From NCBI RefSeq assembly GCF_024339125.1, contig NZ_CP101417.1, positions 992,001 through 1,056,000 on the forward strand: a DNA stretch of 64,000 nucleotides, read 5' to 3'. A program made the translations under genes and the position numbers. Shown here piece by piece: positions 50,202 through 58,028 of the stretch; positions within the stretch are counted from its first letter, which is position 1; the number at the start of each line of letters is the position of its first letter. Source of the stretch: Xanthomonas hortorum. GTDB taxonomy: Bacteria > Pseudomonadota > Gammaproteobacteria > Xanthomonadales > Xanthomonadaceae. Under the pieces are notes generated by a model that did not search any database, was not told the origin of the DNA, and saw only the letters and a list, made by a program, of their open reading frames with translations.

Positions 50202-52286
50202 ATGCAACGCCTGCTTCTTGTTTCCAGCATCGTGCTGGCGCTGGCTGCCTGCAGCGACAAAACTGCGTCCACGAGCGATCAGGCCGCACCGCCCGCAGCA
50301 ACCGCGACAGCGCCGGCAGCACCCCCGGAACTGATCACCCGCGATGCGCTGTTCGGCAATCCCGAGCGCGCCAACGTGACCATCAGCCCGGACGGCAAGT
50401 ACCTCAGCTGGGTGGCACCGCTGGAGGGCGTGCTCAATGTCTGGGTCGCGCCGGTGGATGCGCCGGATCAGGCGCGTGCGATCACCAAGGACACCGCCCG
50501 CGGCATCCGCAATTATTTCTGGACGTATCAACCCAATACGCTGCTGTATCTGCGCGATGACGGCGGCGATGAAGACTTCCATCTGTTCTCGGTCAATCTG
50601 ACCGATGGCAGCAGCAAGGACCTCACACCGTTCAAGAAGACCACGGCCGAGATGTACCGCGTCAGCGCGCAGCATCCCGAATCGATCATGGTGGGCATGA
50701 ACGACCGCGACGCCAAGTGGCACGATCTGTACCGGGTCGACCTGGCCTCGGGCAAGCGCACGCTGGTGCAGAAGAACACCGACAGTCTGGAAAGCTATCT
50801 GCTCGACGGCGACTACCGACTGCGCTACGCCACCCGCGCCACCGACGATGCCGGCAGAGAACTGCTGGTGCCCGACGGCAAGGCATGGAAGAGCGTGGAC
50901 CGTATCCCGTTCGAAGATGTCACCAACACCGCGCCCGAGGGGCTTACCGACGACGGCAAGACGCTGTACATGCAGGATTCGCGCAACCGCGACACCTCGG
51001 CGCTGTATGCGATCGACACCGCCAGCAATGCACGCACGCTGCTGTTCGAAAACCCGCGCGCCGATGTCGGCGCCACCTTGAACGACCCCAGAACCGGCGT
51101 GGTGCAGGCGGTGTCCACCGACTACCTGCGCGAAGAGTGGAAGGCCTTGGATACCGGCATCGCCGCCGATCTGCAGAAACTCAAATCACTTGGCGCAGGC
51201 GATGCCAGCATCGCATCACGCACGCTCGATGACCGCACCTGGATCGTGGCGTATTCGGCAGCAGAAACACCGCTTACCTACTACCGCTACGATCGCGCCG
51301 ATGGCGGCAAGCTGACCAAGCTGTTCTCCGCCCGGCCTGCGCTGGATGGCAAGCCGCTGGTGCCGATGTGGCCACAGGAACTGACCTCGCGCGACGGCCT
51401 CAAGCTGGTCAGCTATCTCACCCTGCCCGCCGAGGCCGACGCCAACCACGACGGCAAGGCGGATAAACCGGTGCCGCTGGTGCTGTTCGTGCATGGCGGC
51501 CCGTGGGCGCGCGATAGCTACGGCTACGGGCCTTACGAGCAATGGTTGGCCAATCGCGGCTATGCGGTGCTGGCGGTCAATTTCCGCGGCTCCACCGGCT
51601 TCGGCAAGGCGTTCACCAACGCCGGCAACGGCGAGTGGGGCGGCAAGATGCACGACGACCTGCTCGACGCGGTGCAGTGGGCAGTCAAACAGGGCGTGAC
51701 CACCCCCAACGAGGTCGCCATCATGGGCGGCAGCTACGGCGGCTATGCCACGCTGGCCGGCATGACTTTCACCCCGGACGCGTTCAAGTGCGGCGTGGAC
51801 ATCGTCGGCCCGGCCAACCTCAACACCTTGCTCGCCACCATCCCGCCGTACTGGGCCAGCTTCTACAAGCAGGCGACCAAGCGCATGGGCGACCCGGCCA
51901 CCGCCGCCGGCAGGCAATGGCTGACCGATCGCTCACCGCTCACGCATGTCGACAAGATCAGCAAGCCGCTGCTGATCGGCCAGGGCGCCAACGACCCGCG
52001 CGTCAAGCAGGCCGAGAGCGACCAGATCGTCAACGCGATGAAGGCCAAGAACATTCCGGTCACCTACGTGCTGTTCCCGGACGAAGGCCACGGCTTCCGG
52101 CGCCCGGAAAACAGCAAGGCCTTCAACGCGGTGACCGAGGGTTTCCTGGGCCAATGCCTGGGCGGCCGCGTGCAACCCATCGGCGAAGATCTGACCGGCT
52201 CCAGCATCACCGTCCCGGAAGGCGCCGACAAGGTGCAAGGCTTGAGCGATGCGTTGAAGACGCATACGCAGGCGATTCGGCGGTAA
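50202..52286 (+). CDS. S9-family dipeptidyl aminopeptidase / prolyl oligopeptidase, lipoprotein
   Basis: This 694-residue peptidase has a lipoprotein signal (MQRLLLVSSIVLALAACSDK, C17), an Ala/Pro-rich tether, an N-terminal beta-propeller, and a C-terminal alpha/beta hydrolase domain. The catalytic triad is visible: S511 in IMGGSYGGYATLAG, D598 in GANDPRVKQAESD and H630 in DEGHGFRRPEN. GHGFRRPEN is typical of the S9C acylaminoacyl/dipeptidyl group. CGGAGG precedes ATG 50202. It converges on the SagB-like gene, with a hairpin between. A role in processing the nearby precursor peptide is possible but not shown. Confidence 0.9.
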   Translation: MQRLLLVSSIVLALAACSDKTASTSDQAAPPAATATAPAAPPELITRDALFGNPERANVTISPDGKYLSWVAPLEGVLNVWVAPVDAPDQARAITKDTARGIRNYFWTYQPNTLLYLRDDGGDEDFHLFSVNLTDGSSKDLTPFKKTTAEMYRVSAQHPESIMVGMNDRDAKWHDLYRVDLASGKRTLVQKNTDSLESYLLDGDYRLRYATRATDDAGRELLVPDGKAWKSVDRIPFEDVTNTAPEGLTDDGKTLYMQDSRNRDTSALYAIDTASNARTLLFENPRADVGATLNDPRTGVVQAVSTDYLREEWKALDTGIAADLQKLKSLGAGDASIASRTLDDRTWIVAYSAAETPLTYYRYDRADGGKLTKLFSARPALDGKPLVPMWPQELTSRDGLKLVSYLTLPAEADANHDGKADKPVPLVLFVHGGPWARDSYGYGPYEQWLANRGYAVLAVNFRGSTGFGKAFTNAGNGEWGGKMHDDLLDAVQWAVKQGVTTPNEVAIMGGSYGGYATLAGMTFTPDAFKCGVDIVGPANLNTLLATIPPYWASFYKQATKRMGDPATAAGRQWLTDRSPLTHVDKISKPLLIGQGANDPRVKQAESDQIVNAMKAKNIPVTYVLFPDEGHGFRRPENSKAFNAVTEGFLGQCLGGRVQPIGEDLTGSSITVPEGADKVQGLSDALKTHTQAIRR

Positions 52287-52331
52287 TCGGCCAAAGGGGT
52301 CGATCGCTTCCCAGTGATGGCACCTGCTATT

Positions 52332-52355
52332 GCGCTCGCCTGCAAAGGCGAGCGC
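52332..52355. terminator. bidirectional hairpin between convergent genes
   Basis: GCGCTCGCC and GGCGAGCGC form a perfect 9-bp stem with a TGCAAA loop. It lies 45 bases after the S9 peptidase stop and about 100 bases after the SagB-like gene's end on the other strand. T tracts are weak on both sides. Confidence 0.55.
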
Positions 52356-52380
52356 TGACGCGTGCACCTCCGGCGTTCGA

Positions 52381-52408
52381 AGCACGCAGCACGCAGCACG
52401 CAGCACGC
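52381..52408. repeat. heptanucleotide tandem repeat (AGCACGC)x4
   Basis: Four exact tandem copies of AGCACGC follow CGTTCGA in the gap between convergent genes. It is a likely variable-number repeat with no coding effect. Confidence 0.93.
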
Positions 52409-52459
52409 ATAAAATCGCCTCAACGCACGATAGATGTGTCGAGGCCCGATGCTTGCTCG

Positions 52460-53668
52460 CTACTGTTGCCCGATCTCTCTGGAAGCCTCTCGATCAAGAC
52501 CGATCGACCACACTGCGCCGCCACGATCCAGCTCGGTATTTTTCATTTCCTCGGCACGCCAACCGAAGCCGCAGATGGCCAACGGGCCATCCTGCAGGCC
52601 ATCCAGGCCTAGCGCGTGTTCGATATCCACCTCGTTGATTGCCGAGGTGACAAACGCCCCTAGCCCCAAATCGGTCGCGCTCAGATAGAGGGTCTGTGCA
52701 ATATGGCCCACGTCCAGAATCATTGCGCGGTAAGCCTTGGCATGGTTCCGATATTTCCAGAAGCTGCGTAAAAACCGCGGCGCCAGAATCAACAGCACCG
52801 GCGCATCGGCAAACCAGTGCTGCCCCGACACTGCCTTGCGTGCGAATTCCGCGAGCGGCTGTGCAGGCGATGGCAAGGGGTGCAATGCATGGTCGAGCGG
52901 GCGGTAGTGATACAGGCCACTTGCCATGCCCTCGACCCGCTGTACCAGCAGATAGGTTTCGGTGGGATGCAGGCTGCCTCCCGATGGCACTGGCTTCTTC
53001 AAGAATGCGGTATCGTGCCCCACCTCGATCCGCGCGCTCGCCATGACGCTGCGTTCGAGCATCTGGGCCAATAATTCGCTTGATAGCGGGCGCTGCGTAT
53101 CGAAATTGCGGCAGGTCACGCGCCGCGCCAGCAGTTGATCGAACGTACCCGGCGTTGCGCGCGGCAACGCTATTCGGGCTTCGGCGCCTTCCTCGCCACG
53201 GCTAACAACCTCTGCCGGCGGCGCACCCAGGCGCTCCACCATGCCTTCTGCAGTCGTCAGACCTTGCGCCTCCATCGTCGCCACGCTGTCCTCGCCTTTC
53301 CAACGCGCGAAGCGGTGCCACAACGCAGCCAATGGCCACCAGCGCTGCTGCTGCACCCGCTCGTCATTGTGGCGATGCGCTGCATGCTCCGGTTGATCGC
53401 TGATCACAAGCCCCTGCTCGATCAATCCATCGAGCCAGGCCGGTGGTGGCTGCATCTGATCGATTGACCGCCAGCGCGTTGGGCTCAACTCACCCAACCA
53501 CTCGCGCTCGGCTGTGCCGACCTCCACTTCTGCATCGAGATGCGGCGCCAGTGCCAGCCATCGTGCGCGACGACGCAGCCCATCGCCGCCGGCAAGCAAG
53601 TGAGCAAGATCGAACACCGCATCGTTGCGAAGTTCGAAGAACAGCGTGGCACAGCGACGGATCTGCAT
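52460..53668 (-). CDS. SagB-like dehydrogenase of a putative peptide-modification system
   Basis: This 402-residue protein has a poorly conserved N-terminal half and a C-terminal flavin nitroreductase domain of the SagB type. Visible are RRVTCRNFDTQRPLS (FMN phosphate region), VPSGGSLHPTETYLLVQ (the SagB signature region), LYHYRPLDHALHPLP, and ILDVGHIAQTLYLSATDLGL. SagB enzymes oxidise azolines to azoles in modified peptides. TIGRFAMs define a putative peptide maturation dehydrogenase in Xanthomonas and relatives that travels with a nitrile-hydratase-leader-like peptide and a cyclase; both are the next genes here. No YcaO cyclodehydratase is present, so the chemistry is open. It is divergent from the precursor gene across 93 bases. 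Confidence 0.85.
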   Translation of the reverse strand: MQIRRCATLFFELRNDAVFDLAHLLAGGDGLRRRARWLALAPHLDAEVEVGTAEREWLGELSPTRWRSIDQMQPPPAWLDGLIEQGLVISDQPEHAAHRHNDERVQQQRWWPLAALWHRFARWKGEDSVATMEAQGLTTAEGMVERLGAPPAEVVSRGEEGAEARIALPRATPGTFDQLLARRVTCRNFDTQRPLSSELLAQMLERSVMASARIEVGHDTAFLKKPVPSGGSLHPTETYLLVQRVEGMASGLYHYRPLDHALHPLPSPAQPLAEFARKAVSGQHWFADAPVLLILAPRFLRSFWKYRNHAKAYRAMILDVGHIAQTLYLSATDLGLGAFVTSAINEVDIEHALGLDGLQDGPLAICGFGWRAEEMKNTELDRGGAVWSIGLDREASREIGQQ

Positions 53669-53761
53669 AGGAACATCTCAAGGACGCATGAGCATGGTCG
53701 ATATTGTGTCAGCTCTCCTGTCACACCACGCACCACACACCCTCATTCCGCAGGCAAGACC
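53669..53761. promoter_or_regulatory. 93-bp divergent promoter region of the dehydrogenase and precursor genes
   Basis: The gap between two oppositely oriented starts must hold both promoters. It contains TCGATATTGTGTCAGC and CACCACGCACCACACACC. No strong dyad or -35/-10 pair was recognised. The precursor's ribosome site is a weak AGGCAAG. Confidence 0.5.
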
Positions 53762-54100
53762 ATGACCGACTCAGCCGATAACGCACATCCTCCGCTGGAT
53801 GCATCCATTGCCGACAAGCTGCTGGAGCTGCTGTCCAGCGACGACGACTTCCGCGAATGCTTTCAATCTAATCCGGCTCAAGCGCTTGCCCGGATTGGCG
53901 CGGCCGGTGCGAACGCCGACGACCGCGTGCCCAGCATGGGAGAGCCATACTTCTGCATGACCACCAATCAGCTCGCCTCGAAGGAAGAGATCGCGCTGGC
54001 CCGCACCGAGTTGCATAGCTACCTGACCCAGAACGCCAATCACACCGTGATCTTTGCCTTCGAATCGGAGAGCATCCGTTCTACCCTGGTGCGCAGATAA
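53762..54100 (+). CDS. NHLP-related precursor peptide of the putative modification system
   Basis: This is a 112-residue small protein. Residues 12-46 match the nitrile-hydratase-like leader pattern: a helix LDASIADKLLELLSSDDDFR, a conserved F-x-x-NP-x-x-AL (FQSNPAQAL, 34-42) and a glycine turn. Residues 57-66 (PSMGEPYFCM) and a polar helix follow. The tail HTVIFAFESESIRSTLVRR would be the core candidate. There are two cysteines (C33, C65) and no Gly-Gly cleavage site where NHLP leaders often end. It resembles the TIGRFAMs putative modified-peptide family paired with this dehydrogenase and cyclase. Its last 61 bases overlap the 3' end of the cyclase gene on the opposite strand. ATG 53762 is the only good start. 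Confidence 0.82.
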   Translation: MTDSADNAHPPLDASIADKLLELLSSDDDFRECFQSNPAQALARIGAAGANADDRVPSMGEPYFCMTTNQLASKEEIALARTELHSYLTQNANHTVIFAFESESIRSTLVRR

Positions 54101-56691
54101 GCGGGCAGACGCGACACAGGCCACGCACGTACAAATGCCTGCGCCTGTTCGCGTGCCTCGTGGGTGCGGCCGAGTGCATGCAACGACTCGGCCATCCAGA
54201 GCTGTGCCAGCCGCGCATCGGCCACATTGAGCGGCTGCAGCGTTTGTGACGCGTTCGCCTCGATGTAAGCGCGACCTCGGCGCAGGGATAGCCAACGTGC
54301 TTGTTGCAGCGCTTCGGCATGTCGTCCGCTGTCACTCAGCAGCGCATACAGCGCAACGCGGGTCTGGAAGAGCGTGTCGTCACCGACTGGCAGGTGCGCA
54401 ATAGCCGCCGCGCGGTCGCCCGTCAGCGCAAGATGTTGGGCTTCGACAATCGCGCGAAGGTCGGCAAGTACCGGCGTTTCATGTACCAGTGCCGGCTTGA
54501 TCGCCTCAAGCGCGCGCGCAGTCAGACTATCGTCGCCGCTACGTTGTGCGTGGCTGGCCACGATCAAGACCATCGCTGCATTGTCCTGCTGGTTCGCCAT
54601 CGCCAACCTGTCGTCGGTTACTGCTGATGTCAACCGATCGAACGTCGGCTTCAGCTTGGTTGGGGTGGCCGGATCGGTTAGGGCGTCCGTCGTCAACGCA
54701 ATGACCAGGAACTGCCGATAAAGGAAATCGTCGGCCTGCTTGCTACGCGTCAGAGCTTGCGCAATGGAAGCGCGCGCAGCCATCCAGTCGGCCTGATCGA
54801 TCGCAATACTGGTGCGGTCGATCAACGGCACCACATCGTCGTTGACATAGCCGCTCCTCACGATCGTATCGAGCGCTTGCTGTGCTTCGGCGTAGCGATT
54901 CAGTGACGCCAACGCGCTGGCCCGCCGCCGTAGCGGACCGGCGCGATCAACGTCATCAGGGACAAAATACTTTAATGCGGCCTCGGCTTTTCCCTGAGCC
55001 AGCAAAATGCGTCCAACCCGATCCGTGGCGATCGCACGTAGCGGATCCTGCGGAACATCGGCTGCCTGCGCATAGGGAAGCGCCTCGGCAAAACGATTGG
55101 CAACGAATAGATGCCAGGAGGCATTGGCGGTTCCAGCGAAGTTGTCCGGATACAGCGATGCGAGGGTTCGCCACAGCGGCAACGCTTTCTCGGGCGCACG
55201 CAACTCGGCCGCCCAGGCATCCAGATAGAGCTGGTCACGCTCCGGCAAACGCTGGCGGAAACGGATCGCTTGATCCAGATACGGCAGCGCGCCATCGCGG
55301 TTGGAGATGGCGACCTTGATGCGTGCTGCGCCCAGATAGGCCAAGGCAAATTCCGGGTCGATGCCAACCGCGCGCTCGAAGAGTTCCATGCCTTGGCTCC
55401 ACTGGCCTTTCACCGTGGCGTCGACACCGAGGGCATAGGCACGCAATGCATCCAGGCTTGAGGTTGTGACGGCGGGCAATGGCACCGAATGCTTGTCGAT
55501 CGAAGCGACAACTTCGCCAAGTCCCTGCCTCAACTTACGGGTGACCTGATCTACGGACGACAGCGCGGACGGTAAGCCATCGCCTTGCACAAACTCCGAG
55601 TACACCGTGGTCTGCGTGCGTGGATCCACCAACTCCACACTGAAGCGGAGCTTGCCCCCAATCTCGGCCACAGTCGGCAGAATGACTGCACTGGCGCCAT
55701 CGCGCATGGCCACTTCCGAGGCGATGGCACGATCGACGACAACGCTGTCCGGATCGCGTTTCATCCGGGTCATTGTGTCGCGCACTTTCATATCGCTCAG
55801 GACATTGACGTAGCGCGACTGCTCCAGGCTGATACGTAGCGCCTGCTCCAGCGAACTGTCGAGCAGCGTATTGCCCGTCAGATTGCGCAAGTCGCCCACC
55901 ACCACCCAGCCGCGTTCGGCGAAAGCGATCGCGGGCTCGGCGCGAGTGAAAAACCACACCGACACACAGACAGTGACGACCAACAACGTTTCTGCCAACA
56001 GCGCTGCCGGCCGGCGCCATAACGGAATATCCCGCCATGCCTTGGGCGAATGCCTGGGCGCGCGCAGCGGCGTGACATCGATCTCGCCGACCTCGTAAAT
56101 CTCCATTGGCGTAGGCACGCCCTTGAAGCGCCAGCGACCGTGGGATTTCCACAACAGTCGCTCAGCATGCGTGCCCAGTTCGCGCGCAGCACGATGCGTC
56201 AGCGACTCGGCCACCGCCGAGATCAGGATCTGCCCGGGCCGTGCCATCGACATCAGGCGGGCGGCGGTGGGCTTGGCCAGGCCTTCCACTTCCAGCGGTT
56301 TGGCGCCGATGCTCACCGCTTCGTCGCTGTTGCGCCAAGTCAGCACTTCGCCCACGTGCAGACCCTGGCGCGCGCATAGCGTCAGCGCGCGGGCATCGCC
56401 CATCGCCTTGAGTCCACGTGCGTAATCCAGTGCGAAGCCCAGGCCATCGATGGGGCGATCGAACAGCAGCAACAGCCCGTCCGAGCGGTCGATCAGACGG
56501 CCGCGCCATTGCTGCTGCAGTTTGACCACCAGACGGTCATGCTCGCGGAACAATGCGGCGGCGGCGTTGTCACCGATACGTTCGACCAGTGCGGTGGAAT
56601 CGCATAGATCGGTCAACAGCAAGGTGCGCAGACGCGGCGCCTGGATCGCTTCCGACGACGCATCCTTGCGTGCGTGGGTGCGCGTGCTCAT
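54040..56691 (-). CDS. class III nucleotide cyclase with membrane helix and TPR-like domain (cGMP synthase homologue)
   Basis: This 883-residue protein opens with a class III cyclase homology domain: LLLTDLCDSTALVERIG with metal-binding D28, RSDGLLLLFDRPIDGL with D71, and the SIGAKPLEVEGLAKPTAARL loop. A single membrane helix (LLAETLLVVTVCVSVWFF, about 230-250) follows. A periplasmic part has a FlgO-like segment (VVVGDLRNLTGNTLLDSSLE) and a long TPR-type repeat region. X. campestris XC_0250 is the described guanylate cyclase of this build, next to XC_0249 as here. TIGRFAMs call it a peptide-modification-system cyclase. It ends inside the precursor gene on the other strand and starts three bases after the GGDEF gene stop. 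Confidence 0.85.
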   Translation of the reverse strand: MSTRTHARKDASSEAIQAPRLRTLLLTDLCDSTALVERIGDNAAAALFREHDRLVVKLQQQWRGRLIDRSDGLLLLFDRPIDGLGFALDYARGLKAMGDARALTLCARQGLHVGEVLTWRNSDEAVSIGAKPLEVEGLAKPTAARLMSMARPGQILISAVAESLTHRAARELGTHAERLLWKSHGRWRFKGVPTPMEIYEVGEIDVTPLRAPRHSPKAWRDIPLWRRPAALLAETLLVVTVCVSVWFFTRAEPAIAFAERGWVVVGDLRNLTGNTLLDSSLEQALRISLEQSRYVNVLSDMKVRDTMTRMKRDPDSVVVDRAIASEVAMRDGASAVILPTVAEIGGKLRFSVELVDPRTQTTVYSEFVQGDGLPSALSSVDQVTRKLRQGLGEVVASIDKHSVPLPAVTTSSLDALRAYALGVDATVKGQWSQGMELFERAVGIDPEFALAYLGAARIKVAISNRDGALPYLDQAIRFRQRLPERDQLYLDAWAAELRAPEKALPLWRTLASLYPDNFAGTANASWHLFVANRFAEALPYAQAADVPQDPLRAIATDRVGRILLAQGKAEAALKYFVPDDVDRAGPLRRRASALASLNRYAEAQQALDTIVRSGYVNDDVVPLIDRTSIAIDQADWMAARASIAQALTRSKQADDFLYRQFLVIALTTDALTDPATPTKLKPTFDRLTSAVTDDRLAMANQQDNAAMVLIVASHAQRSGDDSLTARALEAIKPALVHETPVLADLRAIVEAQHLALTGDRAAAIAHLPVGDDTLFQTRVALYALLSDSGRHAEALQQARWLSLRRGRAYIEANASQTLQPLNVADARLAQLWMAESLHALGRTHEAREQAQAFVRAWPVSRLPAYLRTRVERMLSDSKAKITV

Positions 56692-56694
56692 TGC

Positions 56695-57771
56695 TCAGTG
56701 ATTGCCAGAGGCGAGCGTGTTACCCGATACCAGCGTACTGCCCGGCGCAGGTGCTTCGTGCATGCACAACACGTTACCGCCCTGGCGCTTGGCCTGGTAC
56801 AACGCGCTATCGGCCAGCGTGTACCAGTCGTTCCATGCCGCATCCGCATCGATCATGCACAGGCCAAGACTGACCGAGCAGCCTTGCTCGCTCTGGTTGT
56901 TTCCCAGGCGTGCTTCTACTGCGCGCACGATGCATTCGCCGATGTGGTGCATCAGTTCCCGCGTGCCTTGCGCGACCAGCACGCAGAATTCGTCGCCGCC
57001 CAGCCGGCAGGCCAGATCGCCATCGGCGATCACCGAGCGCAGTGCATGGGCAACGTTCTGCAGCACACGGTCACCGGCCAGATGACCGAATTCGTCATTG
57101 ATGCGCTTGAAACGGTCGCAATCGATCAGGATCAGGCCTACACCGGGCACCGCGCCGGAACGCCGACATTCCTGCAGATGCAGCGCCAGACCGCGGCGGT
57201 TGTGCAGGCCGGTGAGCTCGTCGGTGCGACTCAACTCTTCGGTGTGGTTGAGTTTGTGCGAGGTGACATAGAGATTGTCCAGCGCCGCTTCCAGATCGTG
57301 GTTGCGACGGCGCAGCTGACGGATCAGCAACTGCTCGTTGTTGACCACACGCACGATGGAGCGGCGCAGAAAATGCGCCACCATCGACGGGTCGTGATCG
57401 ACCAGGCGCTGAAAATCGTCGTGGGCCAGTTCGATCAAACGGCTGTCGGTGGAGGCACTGGCGCCGGCACTGCGTGCGTGGTCGCCGATCAGCAAGCCAA
57501 GTTCGCCGAAGAATTCGCCCGGGCCCAGATGCTTGAGCATCAGGTCCTCGCCAAAATCCAGATCGATCTGGCCGCTGACAACGATGAACATCTGCGTGCC
57601 CACGGCACCACGCTCGAACAGCGCCTGGCCCGCCGCCAACTCGCGCGCACGGCCGAAGCGGGCGAAAAACGCCAGCTCTTCGGCAGTCATCAGCGCATGC
57701 AGCCCGTCGGACAACGTTTTGGCAACGCCTCCAGTCGGTTCGACCGCGCCTGCGGTGTTGTGGCAAGTCAT
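56695..57771 (-). CDS. cyclic-nucleotide-binding GGDEF diguanylate cyclase
   Basis: This 358-residue protein has an N-terminal cNMP-binding domain (about 25-145), with the phosphate-binding cassette FFGELGLLIGDHARSAGAS at 87-105. A coiled linker (NEQLLIRQLRRRNHDLEAAL) leads to a C-terminal GGDEF domain with intact active site LGGDEF (258-262). It should make c-di-GMP in response to a bound cyclic nucleotide. The X. campestris homologue XC_0249 was reported to bind cGMP and to affect virulence and biofilm. No RxxD inhibitory site is seen at the usual place before GGDEF. The cyclase gene follows after three bases, so signal maker and receiver are cotranscribed. Confidence 0.92.
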   Translation of the reverse strand: MTCHNTAGAVEPTGGVAKTLSDGLHALMTAEELAFFARFGRARELAAGQALFERGAVGTQMFIVVSGQIDLDFGEDLMLKHLGPGEFFGELGLLIGDHARSAGASASTDSRLIELAHDDFQRLVDHDPSMVAHFLRRSIVRVVNNEQLLIRQLRRRNHDLEAALDNLYVTSHKLNHTEELSRTDELTGLHNRRGLALHLQECRRSGAVPGVGLILIDCDRFKRINDEFGHLAGDRVLQNVAHALRSVIADGDLACRLGGDEFCVLVAQGTRELMHHIGECIVRAVEARLGNNQSEQGCSVSLGLCMIDADAAWNDWYTLADSALYQAKRQGGNVLCMHEAPAPGSTLVSGNTLASGNH

Positions 57772-57893
57772 CCAGATTCCCTTAGGCTGGCCTACAACGT
57801 TAGCCCATGGACAAATCCTACAGGACCCCTTTGTTCAGCACCAGGTCACACTATTTCTCACAGATGAAGAGACGGAATGACGGGTGTGAGGTG

Positions 57894-57923
57894 AAAAAAA
57901 GGGGCCCGGTTTCCCGAGCCCTC
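57894..57923 (-). terminator. intrinsic terminator after aceA
   Basis: On the minus strand an imperfect GC-rich hairpin (GGGCTCGGG / CCGGGCCC, loop AAA) is followed directly by seven T residues (A7 at 57894-57900 on the plus strand). It lies about 100 bases beyond the aceA stop. Confidence 0.7.
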
Positions 57924-57961
57924 TTCCTCCCGAGCTGCACCTGGCAGCTTGCTGCATGCTA

Positions 57962-58028
57962 AGAGCGGCTAACAAAAACTACTGCGCGGCCGCCAGGCAA
58001 GCGCTCGCCACGTTTTGTTAGCCGCTCT
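57962..58028. repeat. 67-bp inverted-repeat element abutting the aceA stop codon
   Basis: Perfect 16-base arms AGAGCGGCTAACAAAA (57962-57977) and TTTTGTTAGCCGCTCT (58013-58028) flank a 35-base GC-rich middle. Its right end supplies part of the aceA stop codon. A second AGCCGCTCT lies directly next to it at 58030-58038 inside aceA. The shape suggests a small non-autonomous element; the AGAGCGGCTAACAAAA arm is familiar from Xanthomonas intergenic regions. Confidence 0.85.

Noticed and set aside
52460-53668. Standard azole RiPP (microcin B17 or streptolysin S type) cluster
   Set aside because: A SagB-like dehydrogenase is present, but no YcaO cyclodehydratase or Ocin-ThiF protein and no Cys/Ser/Thr-rich core is visible, so a classical azole product cannot be claimed.
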